64,000 nt of DNA from Gordonibacter sp. 28C (GCF_003339845.1 NZ_PPTR01000011.1:61164-125163), one strand, 5' to 3'; positions 45,131-55,589 are shown, counted from the stretch's first letter. Numbers and translations are program-made. The notes: generated by a model from the letters alone, not told the origin.

Positions 45131-46663
45131 ATGACGCGCAAGATCGACATTTTCGACACCACGCTGCGCGACGGCGAGCAGTCGCCGGGCGCATCCATGA
45201 ACACCGAGGAGAAGCTGGTGGTCGCGCGTCAGCTGCTGCGTCTGAACGTGGACGTCATCGAGGCCGGCTTCCCCATCTCGAGCCCCGGCGATTTCGAGTC
45301 CGTGCGCCGCATCGCCGAGCTCGCGGGCGACCAGGCCGTCGTGTGCGGCCTCACGCGCGCCGTTGAGAAGGACATCGACTCGGCCGCCGACGCGCTCAAG
45401 TACGCCAAGCGCCCCCGCATCCACACGGGCTTGGGCGTGAGCCCCAGCCACCTGCGCGACAAGCTGCGCATTTCCGAGGACGAGTGCGTCGAACGCGCCG
45501 TCAAATGCGTGAAGTACGCCAAGAAGTACGTGGAGGACGTGCAGTTCTACGCCGAGGACGCGGGCCGCTCCGACTACAACTTCCTCGTGCGCGTCATCCA
45601 GGCCGTCGTTGACGCCGGCGCCACCGTGGTGAACATCCCCGACACGACGGGCTACTCGCTGCCCGAGGAGTTCGGTCAGCGTATCAAGTACCTGGTGGAG
45701 GGCGTGAACGGGATCGAGAACGTGAAGATCGCCGTGCACTGCCACAACGACCTCGGCATGGCCACGGCGCTGGCCATGGCCGGCGTGAAGAACGGCGCCT
45801 CGCAGATCGAGTGCACCATCAACGGCTTGGGCGAGCGCGCGGGCAACACGGCCATGGAGGAAGTGGTCATGGCCATCAAGATGCACGGCGACGAGCTGGA
45901 CGCCCACACCGACGTCAACACGCGCGAGTTCTGTAAGGCGAGCCGCCTCGTGTCGTCCATCACCGGCATGAACGTGCAGGCCAACAAGGCCATCGTGGGC
46001 GCGAACGCCTTCGCGCACTCGTCGGGCATCCATCAGGACGGCGTGCTGAAGAAGCGCGACACCTACGAGATCATCGACCCGGCCGACGTGGGCGCCGGCA
46101 CGAGCCAGATCGTGCTCACGGCGCGCTCGGGCCATGCGGCGCTCAAGCACCGTCTGGAGGAGCTTGGCTACGAGCTGGAGGGCGAGGCGCTCGACCAGGT
46201 GTACGAGGCGTTCCTCAACCTGGCCGACAAGAAGAAGGAAGTGTACGACGAGGACCTGGAGAGCCTCGTGAACGAGCGCGACCGCAACGAGAGCGCGCTC
46301 TACACCCTTGAGGGCGTGCAGATCAGCTGCGGCTTCCCGCTCACGCCTACGGCCACCGTCACGCTGAAGAACGCCGCCGACCAGACGGTCACGGCATGCG
46401 AGTACGGCACGGGCCCCATCGACGCCATGTGCAAGGCCGTGAACAAGATCGTGCAGGTGGACAACGACCTCACCGAGTTCGCCGTTCAGTCCGTCACGCG
46501 CGGCATCGACGCGCTGGGCGAGGTAACCATCCGCGTGACCGACCCGGCAGGCGACATCTACACGGGCCGCGGCGCCGACGGCGACATCGTGGTGTCGTCC
46601 ACGAAGGCGTACCTGAACGCCCTCAACCGCTTGCTCAACGACAAGCAGGAGAAGCGCGGCTAG
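45131..46663 (+). CDS. leuA: 2-isopropylmalate synthase
   Basis: A 510-residue enzyme that condenses 2-oxoisovalerate with acetyl-CoA, the first step of leucine synthesis. The TIM-barrel part begins [15 protein letters not shown] (residues 8-22), and the metal motif HCHNDLGMA follows near residue 203. The C-terminal regulatory domain (about 370-500) senses leucine. Length fits the regulated form. It stands apart from the ilv genes but completes the same pathway. A TATGAT box at 45040-45045 is the likely -10 element. AAAGG precedes the ATG. leuB, leuC and leuD are not in the window. Confidence 0.96.
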   Translation: MTRKIDIFDTTLRDGEQSPGASMNTEEKLVVARQLLRLNVDVIEAGFPISSPGDFESVRRIAELAGDQAVVCGLTRAVEKDIDSAADALKYAKRPRIHTGLGVSPSHLRDKLRISEDECVERAVKCVKYAKKYVEDVQFYAEDAGRSDYNFLVRVIQAVVDAGATVVNIPDTTGYSLPEEFGQRIKYLVEGVNGIENVKIAVHCHNDLGMATALAMAGVKNGASQIECTINGLGERAGNTAMEEVVMAIKMHGDELDAHTDVNTREFCKASRLVSSITGMNVQANKAIVGANAFAHSSGIHQDGVLKKRDTYEIIDPADVGAGTSQIVLTARSGHAALKHRLEELGYELEGEALDQVYEAFLNLADKKKEVYDEDLESLVNERDRNESALYTLEGVQISCGFPLTPTATVTLKNAADQTVTACEYGTGPIDAMCKAVNKIVQVDNDLTEFAVQSVTRGIDALGEVTIRVTDPAGDIYTGRGADGDIVVSSTKAYLNALNRLLNDKQEKRG

Positions 46664-46689
46664 GGTCTTCGTCATATCGTGCAGTGCAA

Positions 46690-46728
46690 CCGAGGCGGGC
46701 GTCGCAGATTCGACGCCCGCCTCGGTTT
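46690..46728 (+). terminator. Rho-independent terminator of leuA
   Basis: Perfect 15-base arms (CCGAGGCGGGCGTCG and complement), loop CAGATT, then TTT. Confidence 0.85.
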
Positions 46729-46936
46729 GGGACGGGGCTCCACGTCGGCAAAGCGAATTCCCAACGATCCGCTTTGAATTGTTACTGCGCCGACAGCGTT
46801 TCCCGACCGTTGACGGGTTTCCACAAAACAACGACTGACAGACAGGGGAGGCGCGCGGTATGCTGACGGCAGCGGTCGGGTTGGCCGCGAGGTTGGGGGT
46901 GACGGCGCGGCCGTCGCCGGATGAAAGGATGCACGA

Positions 46937-48421
46937 ATGGAAAATCCCGCTCAGAAATCCTATCAGCTCTATATCGACGGCAAGTGGGTCGACGCCTCGG
47001 ACGGCGGCACGATCGACGTGTTCTGCCCGGCCAACGGCGAGCAGCTCTCCACCATCGCCGACGCGACGAAGGATGACGTCGACCGCGCGGTCGACGCGGC
47101 GTGGAAGGCCTTCGAAACCTGGGGCAAGACCGACAAGGCCCAGCGCGCCATCATCCTGAACAAGGTCGCCGACGTCATCGAGGCGAACGCCGAGAAGCTC
47201 GCGCTTTTGGAGTCGCTCGACAACGGCAAGCCCATCCGCGAGACGCGTGCCATCGACATCGCGTACTCCGTCGACCACTTCCGCTACTTCGCCGGCGTGC
47301 TGCTGGCCGACACGGGCGAGGCCGACATGCTGCCCGGCAACATGATGTCGCTCGTGCTGCACGAGCCCATCGGCGTCGTCGGCCAGATCGTGCCGTGGAA
47401 CTTCCCGTTCCTCATGGCCGCCTGGAAGCTCGCCCCCGTGCTCGCCGCCGGCGACTGCACGGTGTTCAAGCCCTCTTCCACCACCTCTCTCACGGTGCTC
47501 GAGCTGGCCAAGCTCACCGAGGACATCATCCCGGCCGGCGTGTTCAACGTCGTCACGGGTCGCGGTTCGAAGTCGGGCCAGTACATCCTCGACAATCCGA
47601 AGATCAGCAAGCTCGCGTTCACCGGCTCCACCGAAGTGGGCCGCGACGTGGCCCGCGCGGCGGCCGAGCGCCTGATCCCGGCCACGCTGGAGCTGGGCGG
47701 CAAATCCGCGAACATCATCTTCCCCGACTGCAAGTGGGACATGATGCTGGACGGCATTCAGCTGGGCATTCTGTTCAACCAGGGCCAGGTGTGCTGTGCC
47801 GGCAGCCGCATCTTCGTGCATGAGAGCATCTACGACAAGTTCGTCGAGGACGCGTGCCGCGTGTTCGGCAACGTGAAGGTCGGCTTGCCGTGGGAGGACG
47901 ACACCCAGATGGGCTCCCAGGTCGATCAGAACCAGCTCAACAAGATACTCGAGTACGTGGACATCGCCAAGCAGGAAGGCGGCAAGGTGCTCTGCGGCGG
48001 CGAGCGTCTCACGGAAGGCGAGCTCGCCAAGGGCGCGTTCATGAAGCCGACGCTCATCGAGGTGCCGAACAACTCCTGCCGCGTGGCGCAGGAGGAGATC
48101 TTCGGGCCGGTGGCCGTGGTCATCAAGTTCTCCGACGAGCAAGAGGTCATCGACCTGGCGAACGACTCGGTGTACGGTTTGGGCGGCGCCGTGTGGACCC
48201 GCGACATCAACCGCGCGTTCCGCGTGTCGCAGGGCGTGCGCACGGGCCGCATGTGGGTGAACACCTACAATCAGATTCCGTCGGGTGCGCCGTTCGGCGG
48301 CTACAAGGAATCCGGCATCGGCCGTGAGACGCACAAGATCATGCTCGAGCATTACACCCAGACGAAGAACATCATGATCAACCTGGGCGAGGAGCCGAGC
48401 GGGTTCTATCCCGACAAGTAG
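46937..48421 (+). CDS. NAD(P)-dependent aldehyde dehydrogenase
   Basis: A 494-residue enzyme of the aldehyde dehydrogenase superfamily, oxidising an aldehyde to its acid. Landmarks are the cofactor region GQIVPWNFPFLMAAWKLAP, the loop FTGSTEVGRDVA, the general-base Glu in LELGGKSANI, and the catalytic Cys in NQGQVCCAGSR (C286). The closest style is betaine/phenylacetaldehyde-type ALDH. The ATG follows GAAAGGAT. It is monocistronic by its flanks: leuA terminator before, a bidirectional hairpin after. The LuxR regulator next door converges on it, so a functional tie is possible but unproven. Confidence 0.92.
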   Translation: MENPAQKSYQLYIDGKWVDASDGGTIDVFCPANGEQLSTIADATKDDVDRAVDAAWKAFETWGKTDKAQRAIILNKVADVIEANAEKLALLESLDNGKPIRETRAIDIAYSVDHFRYFAGVLLADTGEADMLPGNMMSLVLHEPIGVVGQIVPWNFPFLMAAWKLAPVLAAGDCTVFKPSSTTSLTVLELAKLTEDIIPAGVFNVVTGRGSKSGQYILDNPKISKLAFTGSTEVGRDVARAAAERLIPATLELGGKSANIIFPDCKWDMMLDGIQLGILFNQGQVCCAGSRIFVHESIYDKFVEDACRVFGNVKVGLPWEDDTQMGSQVDQNQLNKILEYVDIAKQEGGKVLCGGERLTEGELAKGAFMKPTLIEVPNNSCRVAQEEIFGPVAVVIKFSDEQEVIDLANDSVYGLGGAVWTRDINRAFRVSQGVRTGRMWVNTYNQIPSGAPFGGYKESGIGRETHKIMLEHYTQTKNIMINLGEEPSGFYPDK

Positions 48422-48459
48422 GCTGGCGTAATAGATAGGCCGACGTAAAAGATTTTGAT

Positions 48460-48491
48460 GAAGAACGGGGCGCAATAGCGCCCCGTTCTTC
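48460..48491. terminator. Bidirectional terminator between convergent genes
   Basis: Perfect 14-base arms (GAAGAACGGGGCGC and complement) around AATA. It serves the aldehyde dehydrogenase on + and could serve the LuxR gene on -. Confidence 0.8.
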
Positions 48492-48549
48492 ACGTTTGGG
48501 GTGAACGGTAAGATTCCTTTCGAGACGCCTCGCCTTTCGCGGCGACCGC

Positions 48550-50013
48550 CTAGAAGTCGCTGCGCTGCATGTTGATGTAGTTCAAAAGCTCGCTGCGCTT
48601 GTGTATCTGCATCTTCTCGTAGATATGGCGGATGTGGGTGTTCACCGTGTAGGGCGATATGACCAGCTTCACGGATATCGTGTTCGTGGTGTAGCCGCGC
48701 GCGATGAGCTCCAGTATCTCGCGCTCGCGCGCCGACAGCGAGAACTCCTTGGCCACCTCGATGCAGATCTCGTCCACCTCGGCCTTCGAGGGCGGAGCGG
48801 CCGTGAGTGCGAGGATGCTGAACTCCTGGCGCACGAGCGGTATGAGCAGCGCCGCCAGCACGCAGATGAACGCGAGGCACGTCTCGGGCGTCACGGCCTG
48901 GGCCAGGGCGGGCGCGTGCTCGTAGGCCACGGCCAGCGTGTTGCCCACGGCTATGCCCGCGCGCACGAAGCCGCCCGAGAAGCTGAAGGCGAGCGCCGGG
49001 GTGTTGTAGCCCTTCGACGTCAGGATGCCGAAGTACATGATGAGCAGTATCTCGAAGATGGACGATATGCCCACAGCCATGATGAAGGCGGGGAAGTACA
49101 GCGCGCCGTCTGCCAGGAACAGCGAGAACGCCACGATCTCGAACACGAGCAGCCAGGGGTAGAGCTTGAATATGTTCACCTTGTCCTTGGATGCGATGCA
49201 GATGGCGGCTATGCCCAGCATGAGCGCGGCGCCGCCCAGGATGCCGAACGTGAAGCTGACGTCGCGGGTGGGCAGTTCCTCCCACGGTATGACGGCCGCC
49301 AGGAAGTAGGCGGCCACGGAGGCCACGAACGAGATGCCGCACACCACCACCATGCTCTTGAAGCCGCCGTGCGCGGCGTTCTTAGGCAGCAGCGGCGGGA
49401 ACGAGTGCGCGCCGTCGCGCCGGGCCAGCGTCAAAAGGCCGCCGGAGGCAAGCGGCAGCACCGCCACGAACGCGGTCGAAACCACGGGCGGCAGGGCCAG
49501 AGCCAAGCCCACGCAGGCGAGCAACGTGAAGCCGAACACGGTGCCGATGTGCTTGATGGAGAAGTTGGCCTTCACGCATGCGTAGCGCTCGCCCCAGAGT
49601 ATCCACATCACGGCTTCCGCCCCGCCCAAAAGAAACGACAGCAGGTAGGCCACGCCGGGCACGGTGAGCGAGAACGGCGCCACGCACAGCACGAGGGTGG
49701 CGGCGGCGATGAACACGGGCGCGACGTAGCCGAGCCAGCGGAACGACGAGAGGTGCCGCTTGCGTCCCAGCAAGAGCGCGATGAGGAACAGGAACAGCAC
49801 CGTGGCGCCCAGGTTCACGAGCCACGAGATGGTAACGCGCTCGTCAAGCAACTCGGTATGCGCGAACACGTGCGGCGTGAACCACAGCGCGTAGTGCCAT
49901 GCCAAAAGCAGCGCGAAACCCACGTACTTCGCCGCAGGACGCGCCGCGAGGGACGCTAACGACGCTGCCGGCTTCGTGCCTCGACCCTTGAGATCCTCCG
50001 CTTGGTTCGCCAT
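48550..50013 (-). CDS. LuxR-type regulator with 12-helix membrane sensor
   Basis: A 487-residue protein. About residues 20-400 hold roughly 12 membrane helices in an MFS-like layout, and the last 65 residues are a LuxR helix-turn-helix (SLSAREREILELIARGYTTN, then VISPYTVNTHIRHIYEKMQI). Such membrane-tethered LuxR regulators are abundant in Eggerthellaceae and often sit beside the catabolic genes they control. It is divergent from the MFS transporter gene. The start at 50013 has AAGGGTGG upstream; the frame extends further but with shadow-like composition. The signal sensed is unknown. Confidence 0.9.
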   Translation of the reverse strand: MANQAEDLKGRGTKPAASLASLAARPAAKYVGFALLLAWHYALWFTPHVFAHTELLDERVTISWLVNLGATVLFLFLIALLLGRKRHLSSFRWLGYVAPVFIAAATLVLCVAPFSLTVPGVAYLLSFLLGGAEAVMWILWGERYACVKANFSIKHIGTVFGFTLLACVGLALALPPVVSTAFVAVLPLASGGLLTLARRDGAHSFPPLLPKNAAHGGFKSMVVVCGISFVASVAAYFLAAVIPWEELPTRDVSFTFGILGGAALMLGIAAICIASKDKVNIFKLYPWLLVFEIVAFSLFLADGALYFPAFIMAVGISSIFEILLIMYFGILTSKGYNTPALAFSFSGGFVRAGIAVGNTLAVAYEHAPALAQAVTPETCLAFICVLAALLIPLVRQEFSILALTAAPPSKAEVDEICIEVAKEFSLSAREREILELIARGYTTNTISVKLVISPYTVNTHIRHIYEKMQIHKRSELLNYINMQRSDF

Positions 50014-50315
50014 GGACGCGCCCACCCTTCGTTCTCGGTTGTGCGATGGATGATGATGATGCTGTCTACCTGCCCGAACCGCCGGTGCGCGACGGCGGGG
50101 CACCTCGCCTACTCATAGTGAGAACCTATCACCAATTCTACGGTAACGCCTCGCAAAAAAGTAAGTATTCGGCTGTTCACGGAGAATTTGCGATGGCAAA
50201 AACACGTCTCGCGAACAGAATGCGCTCATCGGCCCGGAACCTGCCGCCCACCGTCGAGAACAAGCCGTCGGCGGTCGGCAGGGGCCGGACAACTGCAAGG
50301 AGAAAGGAAAGCGCA
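50014..50315. promoter_or_regulatory. Divergent control region between LuxR and MFS genes
   Basis: A 300-base gap, AT-richer around 50110-50220. It contains a small inverted repeat GTGA-N7-TCAC (50118-50132), an A6 run, and TCGCAAAAAAGTAAGTA (50151-50167). The last recurs at 63779-63795 with 15 of 17 bases conserved. A ribosome site (AAGGAGAAAGG) lies at 50297-50307 for the MFS gene. Confidence 0.55.
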
Positions 50316-51638
50316 ATGTCGTTGCTTGCCAAAAGCAAGGGGGATGTCACCTACAAGGACCTCACGGGGATCCACAAGTGGTTCCTCCTCATCCTCGTGT
50401 CGATGGGATCCTCCATCATCTACACGCCCATCTACCTGAAGAACGTGTTCTACGAGCCCCTCATGGAGGGCCTCGGCGTGACCAACGCCGACTTGGGCGC
50501 GCTCGTGTCCTGCTACGCCATCGCGGCGGTCGTCTGCTACCTGCCCTCCGGCATCATCGCCGACAAGATCCGCATGCGCACGCTGTCGTGGGTGGGCTTC
50601 GGCGGCACCGCGCTGCTCACGTTCGTGTACGCGATGCTCCCGTCGCTCACCATGATGTACGTGCTGTTCGTGGGCTTCGGCATCACGTCCATCCTCATCT
50701 GGTGGGGCACGCGCTTCAAGATCGTGCGCCTGTGCTGCGCCGAGGACGAGTACGCCTCCAAGATCGGCATCAGCTACTCCATCTACGGCGCCGCGGGCCT
50801 CGTGATCGGCTTCATCAACACGGCCATCATCTCCGCCATCCCCATCCCCTCCGAGGGCATCCAGGTGCTGCTCGTGTTCCTGGGCGTGCTCATCGCGCTT
50901 CTGGCCGTGGCTTCCTTCATCTTCATCCCGAACTTCAAGGGCGAGATCAACAAGGACGCCAAGATGTTCAGCCTCGGCGAGGTCGTCCAGGCCATCAAGC
51001 ACCCCGGCGTCATCTGGGCCTGCCTCGCGTACTTCTTCGTGTACGCCGTGTACCAGGGCGTCACCTACACCACGCCGTTCATGACCATGAGCTTCGCCGC
51101 CCCGGTCGCCATCGTGTCCATCGTGGGCCTCATCCGCACCTACGGCATCGGCCTCGTGGCCGGTCCTGTGGCCGGCTTCTTCGCCGACAAGCTCAAGAGC
51201 CCCTCCAAGTCTATTCTGCTGTTCTTCGCCGCGAGCGCGGTCGTGCTGGCCTGCTTCATGATCCTGCCGCGCACCGAGGCCATGGTCATCGCCGTCGCCG
51301 TGCTGGTGGTCGTGCTCGGCTTCGTCACCTACGGCGCCTTCTCTATCGGCTCCTCGCCGCTCACGGAGGCCAAGGTTCCCATGGGCATCTTCGGCACCGC
51401 CTCCGGCATCCTGTCGGTGGTCGGCTTCATGCCCGACGTGTTCGTGCACACCTGGTTCGGCGGCATGATCGACGCCCAGGGCGCCGACGCCTTCAACACC
51501 ATCTTCGTCGTCCTCATCGTGTTCGCCGTGCTCGGCTGCGCCTGCCTGGTCATGACGCGCCGCGCCATGAAGAAGAACCTGGCCGCCGAGAGCGCCGCCC
51601 CGGCGATCGAGGCCGACCCGTCCTCCGCCAAGGCGTAA
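50316..51638 (+). CDS. MFS transporter
   Basis: A 440-residue major-facilitator protein with 12 helices. The loop 2-3 motif appears as SGIIADKIRMRTLSWVGFGG, and the matching loop 8-9 as GFFADKLKSPSKS. The N-terminal start MSLLAKSKGDVTYKDLTGIHKWF fits AAGGAGAAAGG seven to eight bases upstream. It heads the hydrolase, acyl-CoA dehydrogenase and CoA-transferase genes and probably imports their substrate or exports the product. The substrate class is not readable from sequence. Confidence 0.9.
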   Translation: MSLLAKSKGDVTYKDLTGIHKWFLLILVSMGSSIIYTPIYLKNVFYEPLMEGLGVTNADLGALVSCYAIAAVVCYLPSGIIADKIRMRTLSWVGFGGTALLTFVYAMLPSLTMMYVLFVGFGITSILIWWGTRFKIVRLCCAEDEYASKIGISYSIYGAAGLVIGFINTAIISAIPIPSEGIQVLLVFLGVLIALLAVASFIFIPNFKGEINKDAKMFSLGEVVQAIKHPGVIWACLAYFFVYAVYQGVTYTTPFMTMSFAAPVAIVSIVGLIRTYGIGLVAGPVAGFFADKLKSPSKSILLFFAASAVVLACFMILPRTEAMVIAVAVLVVVLGFVTYGAFSIGSSPLTEAKVPMGIFGTASGILSVVGFMPDVFVHTWFGGMIDAQGADAFNTIFVVLIVFAVLGCACLVMTRRAMKKNLAAESAAPAIEADPSSAKA

Positions 51639-51686
51639 GGCTTCGGCGAACCGGTTCGGAAACCCTCACGCGGAAAGGATGCGACC

Positions 51687-52682
51687 ATGAACAAGCTCGA
51701 CGTGCTGGCGAAGATCAACCCGCAGATGAAGGCCGTGCTGGCTCGCGAGGACGAGCTGGCAGGCGACGCGAACGACACGAGCGCGGGGTTCGTTCAGATG
51801 CGCGAGAACTACGTGGCCGGACGCGCGTACTGGACCGAGGGCGGCCCGGCCATGGCCGAGACGCATGACGGTTCGGTGCGCGGTCCTCACGGCGACATCC
51901 CGGTGCGGTACTACTATCCCACCCAAGACGCCGCCGCGGGCCGCGCGGCGGGCGAGCCCGCCACCCCCGGCGTCGTCTACGCGCACGGCGGCGGGTTCGT
52001 GCTGGGCAACCTGGACACGCACGACCGCATCTGCCGCATCCTGGCCGACAGGACCGGCGCCGTGGTGACGGCCGTGGACTACCGCCTGTCGCCCGAGGCC
52101 AAGTACCCGAGCGCGGTCGAGGAGGTCGCGGCCGTGGCGGAGCACCTGCACGCGCAGGGCGCCGCCTACGGCATCGACGGCGACCGCCTGGCCTTCGCCG
52201 GCGACTCGGGCGGCGCTCACCTGGGGCTGGCGGCCACGCTGTATTTGCGCGAGGAGCGCGGCGGCAGCGGTTTCGTGAAGTGTCTGCTGCTGTTCTACGG
52301 CTGGTTCGGCCTTACGGACTCGTCCTCCATGCGCCTTCTGGGCGGTGCGTGGGACGGGCTCACCGAAGAAGACTGGCAGTGGTACCTGGGCCTGTACGCC
52401 GAGGATCCCGCCGAGCTCGCCCGGGCGCGCTACGCGAACCTGTTCCTGAACGACCTCACGCGCGACGTGCCGGCGTGCTACGTCGCGGCGGCGGAGTTCG
52501 ACCCGCTGCGCGACGACTCGGCCACGCTCGCGGCCATTCTGGAGCAGTACGGCACGCCGGTGCGCTACGAGGTGTTCGAAGGGGTCATCCACGCGTTTCT
52601 GCACTACACCAAGATGCTCGACGAGGCGAACGACGCGCTGGAGCACGCCGCGACGTTCTACCGCCAGCAGCTGGGGCTCTAA
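51687..52682 (+). CDS. Alpha/beta hydrolase (HSL-type esterase)
   Basis: A 331-residue hydrolase of the hormone-sensitive-lipase group. The oxyanion motif HGGGF begins at H100, the nucleophile is S174 in [10 protein letters not shown], the acid is in EFDPLRDDS (about 271) and the histidine in [10 protein letters not shown] (about 302), so the triad is complete. There is no signal peptide. It starts 49 bases after the MFS gene (GCGGAAAGGAT before the ATG). It would hydrolyse an ester of an acid, possibly a dietary phenolic ester, before CoA activation; the substrate is inference. Confidence 0.9.
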   Translation: MNKLDVLAKINPQMKAVLAREDELAGDANDTSAGFVQMRENYVAGRAYWTEGGPAMAETHDGSVRGPHGDIPVRYYYPTQDAAAGRAAGEPATPGVVYAHGGGFVLGNLDTHDRICRILADRTGAVVTAVDYRLSPEAKYPSAVEEVAAVAEHLHAQGAAYGIDGDRLAFAGDSGGAHLGLAATLYLREERGGSGFVKCLLLFYGWFGLTDSSSMRLLGGAWDGLTEEDWQWYLGLYAEDPAELARARYANLFLNDLTRDVPACYVAAAEFDPLRDDSATLAAILEQYGTPVRYEVFEGVIHAFLHYTKMLDEANDALEHAATFYRQQLGL

Positions 52683-52806
52683 CCGCGCCCTTCGGCGCAC
52701 GAGGGGAGGGCCTCCCCGGGCGACGGTGCCCGAAACGGCCATAACGACAGGCAAGGCGGCGCGGCGGAGAAGCCGCGCCGATATCCGACAAGGAAAGGTT
52801 GGCACC

Positions 52807-53958
52807 ATGGATTTCAAACTGACTGACGAGCAGGAGCTCATCGTCGACAGCTACCGCGAGTACATGGAGAGCGAGAACTGGGAGACCTACTTCCACGAGT
52901 GCGACGAGAAGCACGAGTACCCGCTGCGCTGGGTCAAGGGCCTGTGCGAACTGGGCTTCGACCAGATCATGCTGCCCGAGAGCCACGGCGGGTTGGGCCT
53001 GGAGCAGCCCTGCGTGACGCTCATGGCCGTGTACGAGATCCTGGGCAAGTACGGCGCCCCCACCTACGTGCTCTACCAGCTGCCCGGCTTCGAGACCGTC
53101 ATCCGCGAGGGCACCCAGGAGCAGATCGAGGCCGTGCTGTCCACGCTGGGCTCCGGCGAGCAGATCTGGAACTCCGCCTGCACCGAGCCGGGCGCCGGCT
53201 CCGACGTGGGGGCTTTGGCCACCACGTACAAGCGCGAGAACGGCAAGATCTACCTCAACGGCACCAAGACGTTCATCACGTCGTCCGCGGGCGTGAAGTA
53301 CCTGGTCATCATGGCGAAGAACGCCGATGACGAGAGCATGTTCACCGAGTTCTTCCTCGACATGTCCAAGCCGGGCGTGAAGCTCTCGCCCCTCACGAAG
53401 CTGGGCCTGCGCATGGACAGCTGCTGCGAGGTGTACATGGACAACGTGGAGCTGGAGGAGAAGGACATCTTCGGCAAGGAGGGCAACGGCTTCATGCGCG
53501 GCGTGTCCGACTTCAACTTCGAGCGCTGGCTCGTGGGCGCCTGCGACTACGGCACCGCCATCAGCGCGTTCGAGGACGCCATGGCGCACGCGAACACCCG
53601 CATCGCCTTCGGCAAGCCCATCAGCCGCTTCCAGCTGAACCAGATCAAGATAACCGACATGTGCATCAAGCTCACGAACATGAAGAACATGCTGTACGAG
53701 GCCGCTTGGAACGCCGACAACAACGGCGGCAGCTTCGACCCGGCCGCGGCCGCCATGTGCAAGTACTACTGCGCCAACGCCGCGTTCGAGGTGACGGACG
53801 ACGCCATGCAGATCATGGGCGGCATCGCGGTGGCCAGCGAGCACCGCATCAACCGCATCTGGCGCGACCTGCGCGTCGACCGCGTCTCCGGCGGCACCGA
53901 CGAGATGATGATCCTGGCTACCTCCAAGGGCGCCTCCATCAAGTACAAGCAGAAGTAA
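52807..53958 (+). CDS. Acyl-CoA dehydrogenase (CaiA-like)
   Basis: A 383-residue flavoenzyme of the acyl-CoA dehydrogenase family. It has [18 protein letters not shown] for substrate and FAD binding near residue 120, [16 protein letters not shown], and the C-terminal [23 protein letters not shown] with SGGTDEMM. The nearest style is CaiA, crotonobetainyl-CoA reductase, which in anaerobes runs in the reducing direction with ETF. No ETF genes are in the window. The start is the ATG at 52807 after AAGGAAAGG. It is followed by a hairpin repeat and then the CoA transferase. Confidence 0.92.
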   Translation: MDFKLTDEQELIVDSYREYMESENWETYFHECDEKHEYPLRWVKGLCELGFDQIMLPESHGGLGLEQPCVTLMAVYEILGKYGAPTYVLYQLPGFETVIREGTQEQIEAVLSTLGSGEQIWNSACTEPGAGSDVGALATTYKRENGKIYLNGTKTFITSSAGVKYLVIMAKNADDESMFTEFFLDMSKPGVKLSPLTKLGLRMDSCCEVYMDNVELEEKDIFGKEGNGFMRGVSDFNFERWLVGACDYGTAISAFEDAMAHANTRIAFGKPISRFQLNQIKITDMCIKLTNMKNMLYEAAWNADNNGGSFDPAAAAMCKYYCANAAFEVTDDAMQIMGGIAVASEHRINRIWRDLRVDRVSGGTDEMMILATSKGASIKYKQK

Positions 53959-54004
53959 GCAAGCCGTCATCCCGATGTCGTCCTGAGCGATCGAAGGTCC
54001 CGCC

Positions 54005-54129
54005 TGTCATCCTGAGCGAAGGCCGTAGGCCGAAGTCGAAGGATCCCGCGCGGCGCCAGCAGGGAATCCCACGGCTCACGTCAAACGGGATCCTTCGACT
54101 CCGCGCTGCGCGCTCCGCTCAGGATGACA
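54005..54129. repeat. Intergenic hairpin repeat, copy 2
   Basis: TGTCATCCTGAGCG at the left, CGCTCAGGATGACA-type end at the right, inner GTCGAAGGATCC/GGATCCTTCGAC arms. A degraded half copy follows at 54145-54166 and another fragment precedes at about 53965-53998. Confidence 0.9.
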
Positions 54130-54196
54130 GCTTGGGGGCGCATGTCGCGCTCCGCTCAGGATGATAACTACCATTATCGACCAAGGAGGAAACACC

Positions 54197-55408
54197 ATGG
54201 CACTTCCCACCGAAAAGCCGTCCTACGGCCCCCTCGACGGCGTGAAGGTCGTCTACTCGGCCGTCGAGCTCGCGTGCCCGAAGGCGTGCGACCTGCTCGC
54301 CGACTGGGGAGCCGACGTCACCTGGCTCGAGAACACCGGCGCGGGCGACACCATCCGCGACACCCCCTACGTCAAGCAGGCCGAGCGCCGCAACCAGCGC
54401 TCCGTCTCGCTGAACTACTTCTCGGACGAGGGCAAGAAGATCCTGTTCGAGATGATCAAGGACGCCGACATCTTCATGGAGGCCTCCAAGGGCGGCACCT
54501 ACGCCAAGCACGGCGTGACCGACGAGGTGCTCTGGGAGATCAACCCCAGGCTCGTCATCGTGCACGTGTCCGGCTTCGGCCAGACGGGCGATCCGAAGAT
54601 GGTCAAGCGCGCCGCCTACGACCTCACCGTCATGGCGTACTCCGGCTACATGAGCCAGAACGGCACGCAGGAGCAGCCCATGAACCCGGGCCCCTACGCC
54701 GGCGACTACTTCAACACGCTCATGATCGCCTCCTCGTCGCTGGCCGCGCTCTACCGTGCCGCCAAGACGGGCAAGGGCGAGTCCATCGACCTGGCCATGT
54801 ACGAGACGCTGCTGTCCATCGGCCAGTACTACCTGGTGGACTACCTGAACGAGGGCATCAAGTGGCCCCGTCCCGGCGCGCGCAACCAGAACCTGTGCGG
54901 CATCGGCGAGTACAAGTGCAAGGACGGCTTCCTGGGCATCTGCCTGTACGGCGTCGACCAGAACAAGTACTTCCTCGAGGCCATCGGCTTGGGACACCTG
55001 TGGGGCACCGAGGACATCCCCGAAGACACGAGCGGCCTGTGGCTGTCCAACCCGCATGCGCAGGAGATCGAGGCGGCGTTCGACGCCTACTGCCTCGAGC
55101 GTTCGAAGTACGACATCGAGGAGGACTTCGCGGCGCACCGCATCGCCGTGCAGGTGGTCATGGAGTTCGAGGACCTGGTGGCCGAAGAGCACCTCAAGGA
55201 GCGCGGCGTGTGGCAGAGCTGGGAGACGGCCGACGGCCAGGAGTTCAAGGGCCTGGGCGTGTTCCCGAAGTTCAAGAACAACCCCGGCCAGATCTGGCGT
55301 CCCATGCCGAACCAGGGCGGCGACACCGTCGACGTGCTGACGAAGCTGGGCTACACGCAGGAGCAGATCGACGAGCTGGCCGAGGCCGGCGTCGTGAAGG
55401 TTGGCTAG
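54197..55408 (+). CDS. CaiB/BaiF-family CoA transferase (class III)
   Basis: A 403-residue class III CoA transferase, moving CoA from one acyl-CoA to another acid. Family features: the N-terminal GVKVVYSAVELACPKACDLLADWGAD, SVSLNYFSDEGKK, VHVSGFGQTGD, and PYAGDYFNTLMIASSSL, whose Asp is the likely catalytic residue, then GKGESIDLAMYETLLS. The nearest style is CaiB. The start is the ATG at 54197 after AAGGAGG. It sits between two copies of the hairpin repeat, so its mRNA level may be set separately. Confidence 0.93.
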   Translation: MALPTEKPSYGPLDGVKVVYSAVELACPKACDLLADWGADVTWLENTGAGDTIRDTPYVKQAERRNQRSVSLNYFSDEGKKILFEMIKDADIFMEASKGGTYAKHGVTDEVLWEINPRLVIVHVSGFGQTGDPKMVKRAAYDLTVMAYSGYMSQNGTQEQPMNPGPYAGDYFNTLMIASSSLAALYRAAKTGKGESIDLAMYETLLSIGQYYLVDYLNEGIKWPRPGARNQNLCGIGEYKCKDGFLGICLYGVDQNKYFLEAIGLGHLWGTEDIPEDTSGLWLSNPHAQEIEAAFDAYCLERSKYDIEEDFAAHRIAVQVVMEFEDLVAEEHLKERGVWQSWETADGQEFKGLGVFPKFKNNPGQIWRPMPNQGGDTVDVLTKLGYTQEQIDELAEAGVVKVG

Positions 55409-55416
55409 CTGCATGG

Positions 55417-55539
55417 TGTCATCCTGAGCGAGCGAAGCGAGTCGAAGGATCCCGTGCGGCGCCAGCGGGAAGCGCCACGGCTGTCGCCAAACGGGATCCT
55501 TCGACTGCGGTGGCTTCGCTGCCTCCGCTCAGGATGACA
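55417..55539. repeat. Intergenic hairpin repeat, copy 3
   Basis: Same ends as copies 1 and 2 (TGTCATCCTGAGCG; CTCAGGATGACA) and the same GTCGAAGGATCC inner arm. It shares the central GGCGCCAGC block with copy 2, so these two are recent relatives. Confidence 0.9.
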
Positions 55540-55589
55540 GAATGAACGGTTCGAGAACCAGTAGCGAATCTGCGCTGGAGCGCGAAAGG

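Noticed and set aside
46860..47159. A 99-residue frame beginning before the aldehyde dehydrogenase
   Set aside because: It overlaps the dehydrogenase in another frame and has Arg/Ser/Pro shadow composition. The ATG at 46860 has GGAGG upstream, but no conserved feature supports it.
45074..49342. A 1422-residue open frame on the minus strand across leuA and the aldehyde dehydrogenase
   Set aside because: It spans two well-recognised + strand genes and their terminators and has shadow-like composition.
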